From UBA5436 sp050951845 (GTDB lineage: Bacteria; Bacillota; Clostridia; Saccharofermentanales; DTU023), in contig JBMNJV010000004.1 of the NCBI GenBank assembly GCA_050951845.1, positions 248,001 through 312,000 on the forward strand: a stretch of DNA of 64,000 nucleotides, read 5' to 3'. The first letter of the stretch is position 1; each line of letters begins with the position of its first letter. Made by a program: the position numbers and the translations under genes. The notes below the pieces were generated by a model. The model had not been told where the DNA came from, made no database searches, and saw only the letters and a list, made by a program, of their open reading frames with translations. Below, one piece after another: positions 8,307 through 17,758 of this stretch.

Positions 8307-11300
8307 TTGAAACAAAATTTAGCAGACATTTTTTCATATTTGGGTATAGAGTTTTCAGAACAAGATTTACTCAGTTTTATGCAACATTCTTTGGCTGGTA
8401 ATCAACATGCGCAAGAATCAAGTGCTTCTGAAAAAATAAATTACAATACAAACATTTTTGATCAGTTCGGTATTGAAAATGTAGTATGCAATCCGGCAGG
8501 TGCTTTATGTTTTGCAATATCCGTACCGCAAATTTTGTCAGCTGAGCAAATTTTGTTAATAGAAAAAAAGTTTGAACAACACTTTACTATTCCTCAGGTC
8601 ATAGTTAAACAAATTCCGCAAACGGAAGTATCAGAGGCAGAAAAACAACGGTATTTGCTGAGTATTGAACCCTGGATCAAGAAACATGCGGATTTGACTG
8701 ATCATCTGGCAGGACGATTGCTGTCCAAAGGTGAATTGACAGTTAAAGACAATAATCCTGTTTGGCAATTAGGTTGTACTCATCATGATATTGTTCAGGA
8801 AAACGGAATAAATTGGTTGGATGAGTTTTGGCAATCATATGCTTGTATTCCTTGTCAATTTGATTTGGAACCGATTGAGGAGGAATGGTCGGTCGAAGAA
8901 AAGATCGAAATGACGGAGCAGCTTTTTAACAATGCAACACTTGAAGCGGCTGAATTATATAATAATGAAATCGAACAAAGCAGAGAACAGCAGAAAAAGC
9001 TGAAAAAAGCACAAACTTCACAATCGAACAAAAAAAATTATCGCCGCAAACATCGTAAATCGGATCAGATTCTGTGGGGGAGAACAGGACCGCCGATTCC
9101 GTTAATTAATATCAGTGAGATCAATGATGAAACTGATCGGGCTATGTTTGAGGGTCAAGTTTTTATGTTTGAAACTAAAATTACCCTCAACGGCAGGTTG
9201 TTAGTTAAATTTGCCATTACTGATTTAACTACATCGATTTCTTGCATAATCTTTGCCGATCCTGAAGCAAAAGCTGAGCTTACGGAAATTATTGAAGATC
9301 AGTATATAAGGGTTACTGCGGAAGTATACTATGACGGTCGGTATACGAATGATTTTGTCGGTAAAGTAACTTGTATTGAAAAGGCACAAAAACCGGAATT
9401 GCGTCAGGATCATTCACCGCAGAAAAGAGTTGAATTGCATATTCACTCGAAAATGTCGGCAAAAGACGGAACGATCAATCCTAAAGATATAGTCAAAACC
9501 GCTTCTGATTTCGGACATTCCGCAGTTGCGATTACAGATCACGGTGTAATGCAAGGGTTTCCTGAAATATGTACTATGGCTGAAAACTTGCAACGTGACG
9601 GTAAACCGATCAAAGTTATTTACGGTGTGGAAGGTTATCTTTTGAATGACGGATTTGAATGTATTGCATATGAAGTTAAAGATAAAGATTTATCTGAGGG
9701 TTTTGTGGTAATCAAAGTTGATACAATCGGTGACAAGCCCAAGTGTAATGCAATTAGCCGCATTGAGGCTCTGAAACTTAAACCGACAGATTTACCGAAT
9801 TATGAATTTGAAATTACAGATAAGTTTGAGCATTTTTTTACAGCTGATTCAAATTTATTTGAAGCGGTCAATGACAAGGCTGATGCCGGGCCGCAAGCTG
9901 AACAGACAAGATCGATTGTCAGCTCTGAATCAGATGTAATGCGGAAATTGGAAAAGTTTTTAGAGAATCTGCCGGTAATAGCATCAGATGCATTAAAGCA
10001 ACTTGATTTTTTGCGCTATGCCGGTTTCAATGTCAAAGGTACTGATCCCAGGGTTAAATTTAATCCTCCGCTAATCGAATTCAATTTATTAACTCAAGCT
10101 ATGATTAATAAATTACCGGATAAAATGCAATTTTTAAGTGAGCCGGATTACGATGATTTGTATTCGATTGCTCGGATTTTTCCTAAACTTATTGCTGAAA
10201 GCGGAGTTAAAGATCTGATTGAATTAAACAATTTAGTTGACTGGCAATCTTTTGAGGAATTAAAAGAGCAACGCAAGAAATCAAACCATGTTGTTCTTTT
10301 GGCGAAAGATTTATTAGGTTTATATAATTTGTACAGGCTCTGTTCTGATTCACATTTGAAATATTTTTATTATTCACCGCGCATTCCCCGATCCGTACTT
10401 AACTATTATGGTGCCGGGATCATCAAAGGGATGGCATGTGTAGACGGAGAAATATTCGGGGAGATCTTGCAATTATTCAATGCTTGTAAAGGTGATTTTG
10501 AATTGGCTAAGCAGAAGCTGGATAATCCGAATCTGCTTAAACTGGCTGAGCAATATGATTATTTGGAGATTCAACCTCTGACTAATAATAGTTTTTTAAT
10601 GCGTGACTCAGAATCTTATGTTCAATCGGTAAAGGATTTACAAAACTTAAATAAATTGGTTATTGAACTTGGCAGCATCACCGGTAAGCCGGTTTGTGCC
10701 ACTTGTGATGCTCATTATTTAAATCCGGAAGATGCGATTTATCGCAAAATTCTGATGACAAATATGAATTTTGAAGATATGGAAGAGATGGCGGATTTAT
10801 ATTTCCGAACAACTGATGAAATGTTGGCTGAGTTTTCTTATTTGGGAAAAGAGTTGGCTGAACAGGTTGTAATCAAAAATCCTAATCTGATAGCCGGGAT
10901 GGTAACTGAAGGAATCAGACCATTCCCTAAAGGCTCATTTCCGCCTTTAATTAAATCGGCAGATCAGGATATCAGAGAATTGACGCTGAAAGAGGCATAT
11001 CGAATCTATGGATATCAGGGAGTTCTGCCGGAAATTGTTGAAAAAAGAATTGAGCGTGAGTTAAATTCAATTATAGATAACGGTTTTGCCGTAATGTATT
11101 ATATTGCGCATTGTGTAGTCAAAAAATCGAATCAAGACGGTTTTCTGGTAGGTTCACGCGGTTCAGTCGGATCTTCTTTGGTGGCGACACTTTGCGGGAT
11201 AACCGAAGTTAATCCTCTTCAGCCTCATTATGTATGTCCTGAATGTAAATATTCGGAGTTTGACGATAGCGGTGATTACGGTTCAGGCTATGATCTGCCG

Positions 11301-12833
11301 AATAAAAAATGTCCGCATTGTGCCGCTGAGTTGAAACGTGACGGCCAGGATATACCATTTGAAACTTTTCTCGGTTTTGCCGGTGACAAACAACCGGATA
11401 TCGATCTCAATTTTTCCGGTTTTTACCAAGCCAAAGCTCATCAATTTATTGAAGAAATGTTCGGTGCTTCACAGACTTTCAGAGCCGGAACCATCAGCAG
11501 TTATGCCGAGCGTAACTCGGCGGGAATGGTTTTGAAATATTTCGAAGAAAACTCAATGCCGGTGAGTTCAACTGAAGTTACACGTTTAGCTCAAGGGTTA
11601 CAGGGTGTCAAAGCCACTACCGGACAACATCCGGGCGGAATTGTTATTGTGCCGAAGGAAAGAGATATTTTTGATTTCACGCCGATTCAATATCCGGCAA
11701 ACAAGAAAGATTCCGGTGTTATTACTACCCATTTTGATTTTCACTCTTTGGATGAAACGATCTTGAAATTGGATATTTTAGGTCATGATGATCCTTCGAT
11801 GCTGAAAGTATTGAGTGATATAACCGGTGTAAATGCTATTGATATTCCGATTCCGGATGAGAAGGTGATGTCTTTATTCTATAGTACGGAGGCCTTAGGC
11901 ATTCCTGATCAGGAATCTGCCATTAAATGTGCAACGATCGGTCTGCCTGAACTCGGAACAATGCTGGTCAGGAATATGATTGCCGAAACCAAACCGACCA
12001 AGTTTTACGATTTGGTGCAAATTTCCGGTTTGTCTCACGGAACCGATGTCTGGACGGGAAATGCTCAAGAATTGATTCGCAACGGAACTTGTACGATTGA
12101 TGAAGTCATCGGTTGCCGGGACAGTATTATGACATATTTGATCTATCGCGGTTTACCTAAAAAAAGCTCTTTTGATATTATGGAAAGAGTTCGCAAAGGC
12201 AAAGGTTTGTCCCAAGAACAAGAGAAGCTGATGCTCAAGCACAATATTCCGCAGTGGTATATTGACAGTTGTAAAAAAATCAAATATATGTTCCCGAAAG
12301 CTCATGCTGTAGCATACATCGTTTCTGCCCTGCGCATTGCCTGGTATAAAGTCTATTATCCGGAAGCTTATTATTGTGCTTATTTTACAATTCGGGCAAA
12401 TGAGTTTTCCAGCGAAGAGTTATGTTTATCATCAAATGAAATACGTATCAAGAGAGCAGAACAGAGTAAGAATTGGAAGCAACTGACGGCGCAGGAACAG
12501 AAACGTCATTTCTATTTAGAATTAGTCGAAGAAATGCAACAGAGAGGGATTGACTTCTTGCCGATCGATCTGAAAAAGTCTAAAGCGACCGAATTTTATT
12601 CACCGGAAAAAGGTAAGATCAGACCCCCGTTTAATGCAATACCGAATATCAGCGAAACGCTAAGTAATCAAATTGTTAAAGCGAGAGAAACCGGCGGAGA
12701 ATTCAAAACTCGGGAAGAACTGGCACGCCGGGCAGAACTCGGTGCAGCTTCAATTGAGTCTTTGGCAAAAGCCGGAGTCCTGGAAGATCTGGCGGAATCG
12801 GCACAGATTGATTTATTTTCGATGTTTGAATAA
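8307..12833 (+). CDS. polC: DNA polymerase III alpha subunit PolC, proofreading domain degenerate
   Basis: PolC is the replicative polymerase of low-GC Gram-positives. Domains in order: N-terminal region (1-280), OB fold (about 290-365), PHP part 1 (VELHIHSKMS, ITDHGVMQ), an embedded exonuclease-sized region (about 465-640), PHP part 2 (KYFYYSPRIPRSVLN), then palm, zinc finger (CPEC and CPHC) and the catalytic QPDIDLNFSG (Asp1031, Asp1033). The exonuclease region is abnormal. The usual FDVETTG reads IKVDTIG (Lys470, Asp472), HNASFDMGFL reads SDALKQLDFL (Gln565 for the catalytic Asp), and no third-motif His or Asp is recognisable. Polymerase activity looks intact; proofreading looks lost. Translation starts at a TTG behind GGAAAGG. 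At 1508 residues it is slightly longer than usual. Confidence 0.96.
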   Translation: MKQNLADIFSYLGIEFSEQDLLSFMQHSLAGNQHAQESSASEKINYNTNIFDQFGIENVVCNPAGALCFAISVPQILSAEQILLIEKKFEQHFTIPQVIVKQIPQTEVSEAEKQRYLLSIEPWIKKHADLTDHLAGRLLSKGELTVKDNNPVWQLGCTHHDIVQENGINWLDEFWQSYACIPCQFDLEPIEEEWSVEEKIEMTEQLFNNATLEAAELYNNEIEQSREQQKKLKKAQTSQSNKKNYRRKHRKSDQILWGRTGPPIPLINISEINDETDRAMFEGQVFMFETKITLNGRLLVKFAITDLTTSISCIIFADPEAKAELTEIIEDQYIRVTAEVYYDGRYTNDFVGKVTCIEKAQKPELRQDHSPQKRVELHIHSKMSAKDGTINPKDIVKTASDFGHSAVAITDHGVMQGFPEICTMAENLQRDGKPIKVIYGVEGYLLNDGFECIAYEVKDKDLSEGFVVIKVDTIGDKPKCNAISRIEALKLKPTDLPNYEFEITDKFEHFFTADSNLFEAVNDKADAGPQAEQTRSIVSSESDVMRKLEKFLENLPVIASDALKQLDFLRYAGFNVKGTDPRVKFNPPLIEFNLLTQAMINKLPDKMQFLSEPDYDDLYSIARIFPKLIAESGVKDLIELNNLVDWQSFEELKEQRKKSNHVVLLAKDLLGLYNLYRLCSDSHLKYFYYSPRIPRSVLNYYGAGIIKGMACVDGEIFGEILQLFNACKGDFELAKQKLDNPNLLKLAEQYDYLEIQPLTNNSFLMRDSESYVQSVKDLQNLNKLVIELGSITGKPVCATCDAHYLNPEDAIYRKILMTNMNFEDMEEMADLYFRTTDEMLAEFSYLGKELAEQVVIKNPNLIAGMVTEGIRPFPKGSFPPLIKSADQDIRELTLKEAYRIYGYQGVLPEIVEKRIERELNSIIDNGFAVMYYIAHCVVKKSNQDGFLVGSRGSVGSSLVATLCGITEVNPLQPHYVCPECKYSEFDDSGDYGSGYDLPNKKCPHCAAELKRDGQDIPFETFLGFAGDKQPDIDLNFSGFYQAKAHQFIEEMFGASQTFRAGTISSYAERNSAGMVLKYFEENSMPVSSTEVTRLAQGLQGVKATTGQHPGGIVIVPKERDIFDFTPIQYPANKKDSGVITTHFDFHSLDETILKLDILGHDDPSMLKVLSDITGVNAIDIPIPDEKVMSLFYSTEALGIPDQESAIKCATIGLPELGTMLVRNMIAETKPTKFYDLVQISGLSHGTDVWTGNAQELIRNGTCTIDEVIGCRDSIMTYLIYRGLPKKSSFDIMERVRKGKGLSQEQEKLMLKHNIPQWYIDSCKKIKYMFPKAHAVAYIVSALRIAWYKVYYPEAYYCAYFTIRANEFSSEELCLSSNEIRIKRAEQSKNWKQLTAQEQKRHFYLELVEEMQQRGIDFLPIDLKKSKATEFYSPEKGKIRPPFNAIPNISETLSNQIVKARETGGEFKTREELARRAELGAASIESLAKAGVLEDLAESAQIDLFSMFE

Positions 12834-13024
12834 TTTTTGTTATGATATAAAATGCTTACAGATTTTATTAATCAGAATATAGGTGTAAGTATCAGAAGAT
12901 TGGTTTCTGCGCATAATTCAATTTAATATGAATAATAAATTGAATTATTGTAATTAGCTGATTCTAAACAAGTGAGGCAATTATCGATAATAGAATTCGC
13001 AAAAATTTCATAAGAGTTTATTTA

Positions 13025-15376
13025 TTGGACTCAACGCTTGAATTTGATCAGGAATATACGTATTTACCTTTACCGGAAACGGATCATTTTACAGGACAAT
13101 TAGTTGAAGTTCCTTTTGGACGCGGTAATTCTTTACGCAGGGCAATAATTTCCGGTGAGGATAATCAGACTGAATTCAAACAAATTAAACGTATTGAAAA
13201 AGTTATAATTCAGCAACCGATATATCTCCCGGATCAAATAGAATTGGCGAAAGAAATGAAGCGCAGATATTTTTGTTCTATCGGTCAAGCCTTGAAAACC
13301 ATCAGTCCGCCCACCGTTTTCGGTGTCGGCAGAAAAAGCGCCAGAGCATGTTCATTAATCGATCGCACGGTTGCTGAGGATATGTTAGGAGATAATATTC
13401 TGACCAGTTTACAGCAACAGCGAGTTGTCGAAATGTTGCTTCAGGTTGAAACTGCTTTTGTGCAAGAAATAACTCAGGCTTGTCAGGTAACGCCTTCGGT
13501 TCTTAAAACTTTAGAAAGAAAAGGCATTCTGAGATTTTTTACAAAGAAAACAGATCGTGAACTGGAACAACCGGTAATCTGGCCTGAAGCGGAAGTTGAT
13601 GTTTTGAATCACGATCAGGAAAATGCAGTACAGGGAATTCTCAAGCTGGCTCTTGAGAATTCAGAAAATACGATTTTGCAGATTAAGTATGATCAACTGG
13701 ACAGAAAATCTGTTAATGGATCAAATATCGGTTTAAATCCTGTAACAAAAAATTCAGAGAATTTTACCGTTCAACAAAACCGAAAATTTCCCAAATTGAA
13801 AGAAGCATTATTATTCGGTATTACCGGCAGCGGAAAAACAGAAGTATATTTAAGGATCGCTGAGCAAATACTCGAACACGGTAAAACAGTCATAATATTA
13901 GTTCCTGAAATATCCTTGACTCCGTTGATGATCAGCAGATTCACAAAGAAATTCGAAGATAAAATTGCTGTTTTACATAGCAGATTAACTGCTACACAAC
14001 GTTTTGAACAATGGCAAAGCATATTGCGCCAAGATAAAAAAATTGTAGTCGGAGCTCGTTCAGCTATCTTTGCACCCTTGAAAAACATAGGTTTAATCAT
14101 TATTGATGAAGAGCAGGAAAGTACATATCGTTCAGAAAGTACACCACGTTATAATGCACACGAGATAGCAAGAATAAGAGCGATTCAGCATAATGCTTTA
14201 TTATTACTGGGCTCGGCAACACCGGCGATTGAAACATTTTACCGCAGTCAAATCGGAAAGTCCGTCAGATTTGAATTACCTCAGAGAGCTAAACCGGCAG
14301 CTTTACCTAAGGTACATTTATGTCAGATGCGAAACGAATTGGCCAGACCTGATTTTGACGGAGTATTCAGTAAAAAATTGATTTTGAATCTCCAAACAAC
14401 TTTTGCTGACGGAGGTCAGGCGATGTTATTCTTAAATCGCAGAGGACTGACCTCAGCTTTACAATGTAAAAATTGCGGTTTTGTTGTAAAATGCGATGAT
14501 TGTGAAGTGCCTATGACAAGACATCTAAATAGATACTATAAGTCAAAAGACAGGTTAATATGTCATTATTGCGGTAAAATCATACCTGTTATTACAACTT
14601 GCCCTCTCTGCGGACACGACAAGATGGAGAGCTCAGGACTCGGTACACAGAGAGTAGAACAAGCTTTTAATGAACTATTTCCCGATAAGAAGGCTTTGCG
14701 GATGGATTATGATACAACTATCGGATCTGATGCTCATCAAAGAATTTTGACTGCATTCGGCAGACAAGAAGCAGATTGTCTGATCGGAACACAAATGATA
14801 GCAAAAGGTCACGACTTTCCGAATGTGCGGACAGTAGGAATCCTGGCTGTAGATTCAATGCTCAATACCGGTAATTTCAGATCGGAAGAACGGGCTTTTC
14901 AATTAATTACACAAGCGGCTGGCAGATCGGGCAGATCCGATATTCAGGGTGATGTTTATATTCAAGGTTATGATTTGACGAATTATGTGATTAAAAGCGC
15001 TTCTGAACAGGATTATAGAGATTTCTATAATTCGGAAATGGAATTCAGAAAGCGGGCAAGATTTATTCCTTTCGGAAATATAGGATTAGCTTTGTTTCAG
15101 GGTTTGAATGAAACTGTTGTTAAGTTGGAAGCTGAACTGATGTATCAGACTTTACAAACCGTAATCCAAACAAATCTTCAGTTTTTCAGTAATACGATGA
15201 TTTACGCAGCTGCCCCTGCACCGATACCTCGTTTGCGCAAAAAATACCGCTATCGTTTGATTGTCAAAAGCGATAAAATTCACAAAATTGCTCAATTATT
15301 TGCTCTGGAATCAAGGCGCAAGAAGTCGCAGGAAGTAAATCGCAGCCTGGATATAAATCCTGAACACATGTTATAA
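13025..15376 (+). CDS. priA: Primosomal protein N' (replication restart helicase PriA)
   Basis: PriA reloads the replisome at stalled forks. The helicase has Walker A GITGSGKTEVYLR, Walker B IIIDEEQE, LLLGSATPA, eight paired cysteines of two zinc sites (CKNCGF, CDDC, CHYC, CPLC) and GTQMIAKGHDFPNV. Two oddities stand out. First, the only ordinary start is TTG 13025, yet the frame stays open upstream to 12968. The family's first strand (RVYLLD) begins before that TTG, so translation may start at ATT 12980 or ATC 12983 behind GTGAGG. Second, about 45 extra Asn/Lys-rich residues lie just before the Walker A loop. Confidence 0.95.
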   Translation: MDSTLEFDQEYTYLPLPETDHFTGQLVEVPFGRGNSLRRAIISGEDNQTEFKQIKRIEKVIIQQPIYLPDQIELAKEMKRRYFCSIGQALKTISPPTVFGVGRKSARACSLIDRTVAEDMLGDNILTSLQQQRVVEMLLQVETAFVQEITQACQVTPSVLKTLERKGILRFFTKKTDRELEQPVIWPEAEVDVLNHDQENAVQGILKLALENSENTILQIKYDQLDRKSVNGSNIGLNPVTKNSENFTVQQNRKFPKLKEALLFGITGSGKTEVYLRIAEQILEHGKTVIILVPEISLTPLMISRFTKKFEDKIAVLHSRLTATQRFEQWQSILRQDKKIVVGARSAIFAPLKNIGLIIIDEEQESTYRSESTPRYNAHEIARIRAIQHNALLLLGSATPAIETFYRSQIGKSVRFELPQRAKPAALPKVHLCQMRNELARPDFDGVFSKKLILNLQTTFADGGQAMLFLNRRGLTSALQCKNCGFVVKCDDCEVPMTRHLNRYYKSKDRLICHYCGKIIPVITTCPLCGHDKMESSGLGTQRVEQAFNELFPDKKALRMDYDTTIGSDAHQRILTAFGRQEADCLIGTQMIAKGHDFPNVRTVGILAVDSMLNTGNFRSEERAFQLITQAAGRSGRSDIQGDVYIQGYDLTNYVIKSASEQDYRDFYNSEMEFRKRARFIPFGNIGLALFQGLNETVVKLEAELMYQTLQTVIQTNLQFFSNTMIYAAAPAPIPRLRKKYRYRLIVKSDKIHKIAQLFALESRRKKSQEVNRSLDINPEHML

Positions 15377-15407
15377 TCGTGTTTGTAATATTAGAAAGAA
15401 GTTTATT

Positions 15408-15923
15408 ATGGCATTGAGAAATATTGTAAAAGTAAATACGGAAGCGGAATCTGTCTTGTATAAAAAAACCAGAATGGTTGAAAAATTTGATCAGAAACTG
15501 AAAATATTGGCTGAAGATATGATTGAAACCATGCATTATTCAAACGGCGTAGGTTTGGCTGCTCCTCAAGTAGGTCTGTTAAAAAGAATGTTTGTGATGA
15601 ATGTAGATCCGGAAGAAGGAGATTTTGTAATTATAAATCCTGAAATTAGTGATATGCAAGGTGAAAGCGTTGAATATGAAGGATGTTTATCCTATCCTCA
15701 TATGTTCGGCAAAGTGAAACGACCGTTTAAGTTAAAATTAAAATACACTGATTTGAACGGTGAAATACAGGAGATGGACGCAGAAGGTCTCAAAGCCAGA
15801 TGTATTTGTCATGAAGTTGATCATCTGGATGGTATTATGTTTACCGAAAAAGTGATCGGTAAATTAGTTCATGAATCTCAACTTGCCGATGAAACAGACA
15901 ATATTGATGAAGAGCTTGATTAG
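15408..15923 (+). CDS. def: Peptide deformylase
   Basis: This metalloenzyme removes the formyl group from nascent proteins. All three motifs are present: GVGLAAPQ (residues 47-54), EGCLS (91-95) and HEVDH (135-139), giving the Cys and two His metal ligands and the catalytic Glu. Its 171 residues fit the type 1 family. It is followed by fmt, its functional counterpart, which formylates the initiator tRNA; this pairing is conserved across bacteria. An AGAAAG site lies before the ATG. Confidence 0.97.
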   Translation: MALRNIVKVNTEAESVLYKKTRMVEKFDQKLKILAEDMIETMHYSNGVGLAAPQVGLLKRMFVMNVDPEEGDFVIINPEISDMQGESVEYEGCLSYPHMFGKVKRPFKLKLKYTDLNGEIQEMDAEGLKARCICHEVDHLDGIMFTEKVIGKLVHESQLADETDNIDEELD

Positions 15924-16006
15924 ATAAGTCCGGATAATTTGATGCGGTACCGGGACAGATCAGGCAATATATAATTCTGATATATGGAAATCATGAGGGA
16001 AATAGT

Positions 16007-16984
16007 TTGGACGATATTGTAGCAATAAGCAAAACGAAAAGAATTATTTTTATGGGAACACCGGATTTTGCTGTTCCGGCACTAAAGGCTTTGATCGAAC
16101 AAGGCTTTAATATTGTGGCGGTAATCAGTCAGCCTAATCGGCCGCAAGGACGTAAACAAACGATTGTACCGACTCCTGTTGCCGGAGTTGCGGAAAAAAA
16201 TAATTTACTATTGCTGCAACCTGAATCAATTAATCAACCGAAAATCATGGAAAAAGTGGCTTCTTTGCAACCTGATCTGATTGTAACGGCGGCATATGGT
16301 CAGATTTTGCGCCAAAAGGTTCTTGATATTCCGCAATATGGTTGTATTAATATTCATGCGTCACTCTTGCCTTTATACAGAGGAGCGGCACCGATCAATG
16401 CCGTAATTATTGACGGAAGAACCGAAACCGGAATTACGATTATGCAGATGGATCAGGGGTGTGATACCGGTGATATTCTGCTGCAGAAAAAGATTCCGGT
16501 TCAAAATGATGCGACGGCAGGTTCATTGTTTAAGGAACTGGCCGAATTGGGAGCCGAAACAATTGTTGAATTTTTACCGGGATTTTTTGCCGGAAATATT
16601 GTGCCTGTAGTACAGGATGAGCTAAGTGCAACTTATGCTCCGAAGATGACACGTGAAACAGGTAAAATAAATTGGCAAGCCAGTGCTGCCGTAATCGATC
16701 GTTTAATCAGAGGAACACATCCCTGGCCGGGGTGTTATACTTATTATGACGGCAAACGCATGAAAATATTTGCGGCGGAGATTATTAAGCAAGACAGTGT
16801 ACAAGGTAAACCCGGACAACTCTTATCTTGTGACGGCGGATTAATTATTCAATGCGGCGTGGATGCAATAAAATTGAAAGAAATTCAGATTGCTTCCGGC
16901 AGGCAGATGAGTACGGAGATTTGTGCTCATAATTATTTTCCGGGAACCATCCTGGGAAAAGAGAAATCAGAAAAAGGTGAATAG
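16007..16984 (+). CDS. fmt: Methionyl-tRNA formyltransferase
   Basis: This enzyme formylates initiator Met-tRNA using 10-formyltetrahydrofolate. Motifs: RIIFMGTPDFAVPALKAL at the N-terminus, NIHASLLPLYRGAAPINAVI (catalytic Asn-His region) and QMDQGCDTGDIL, followed by a C-terminal OB-like domain with GTHPWPGCYT. A TTG start at 16007 is chosen because TGAGGG lies about nine bases upstream. The first ATG, inside FMGTPDF, would remove the first strand. Its 325 residues are typical. Confidence 0.96.
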   Translation: MDDIVAISKTKRIIFMGTPDFAVPALKALIEQGFNIVAVISQPNRPQGRKQTIVPTPVAGVAEKNNLLLLQPESINQPKIMEKVASLQPDLIVTAAYGQILRQKVLDIPQYGCINIHASLLPLYRGAAPINAVIIDGRTETGITIMQMDQGCDTGDILLQKKIPVQNDATAGSLFKELAELGAETIVEFLPGFFAGNIVPVVQDELSATYAPKMTRETGKINWQASAAVIDRLIRGTHPWPGCYTYYDGKRMKIFAAEIIKQDSVQGKPGQLLSCDGGLIIQCGVDAIKLKEIQIASGRQMSTEICAHNYFPGTILGKEKSEKGE

Positions 16985-16985
16985 A

Positions 16986-17678
16986 ATGTGGTATTGGTTT
17001 TTAGTTATTCCTGTAATACTTTTCAGTCTTCTGGCTCAAGTAAGAGTTAAAAGTACCTTTAAAAAATATAATCAGATTCCGACAAGAAACGGTTTAACCG
17101 GTACTCAGGCAGCCAGAACCATTTTAGATATGAATAACTTATACAATGTTCGGATTGAAGGAGTCAGCGGTGACTTAACCGACCATTATGATCCCCGATC
17201 CAATGTTTTGCGTTTGTCGGATTCGACCAGAGATATCAATTCAATTGCTGCTGTAGGAGTAGCTGCACATGAAGCAGGGCATGCAATCCAGGACGGAGTT
17301 AATTATGCACCTAACAAGATCAGAGCATCCCTGGTGCCGGCAGCCAGAATCGGCTCGGCAGCAGGACCTTATCTGGCGGTTATCGGAGTTTTCATCAGTT
17401 ATTCGGCGGAATTCGGTATGACACTTGCATATATCGGATTAATCCTGTATGTTTTTGCTTTTTTGTTTTATTTGGTAACTTTACCTGTTGAATTTAATGC
17501 CAGCAGCAGAGCGCTTAAGATTTTAAATGTGAGCGGTATCCTCGCACCTGATGAACTTAAGGGTGCTAAAAGAGTTCTCAATGCAGCTGCTATGACTTAT
17601 GTGGCATCAACAGTATCTGCTTTATTCTCACTCTTGCGCATAGCTTTGATCGTGTTTGGCGGCAGAAGACGTAATTAG
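16986..17678 (+). CDS. Membrane-anchored zinc metallopeptidase (YugP-like)
   Basis: This 230-residue protein belongs to the neutral zinc metallopeptidase family represented by B. subtilis YugP; the exact substrate is unknown. An N-terminal membrane segment (WYWFLVIPVILFSLL) is followed by TRNGLTGTQAARTIL, the zinc-binding HEAGHAIQ near residue 96, and two further hydrophobic segments. The ATG at 16986 is preferred because an AGGTGA site lies just upstream and it begins two bases after the fmt stop codon. The same gene often sits between fmt and rsmB in Clostridia, so a link to translation or membrane quality control is possible, but that is inference. Confidence 0.88.
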   Translation: MWYWFLVIPVILFSLLAQVRVKSTFKKYNQIPTRNGLTGTQAARTILDMNNLYNVRIEGVSGDLTDHYDPRSNVLRLSDSTRDINSIAAVGVAAHEAGHAIQDGVNYAPNKIRASLVPAARIGSAAGPYLAVIGVFISYSAEFGMTLAYIGLILYVFAFLFYLVTLPVEFNASSRALKILNVSGILAPDELKGAKRVLNAAAMTYVASTVSALFSLLRIALIVFGGRRRN

Positions 17679-17758
17679 TCAATGCAATGATTTGTAATTG
17701 ATACTTTTCGTTTAACAATAATAGTTAAGAATCAACATTTTTTTCAGATTGATAACTC

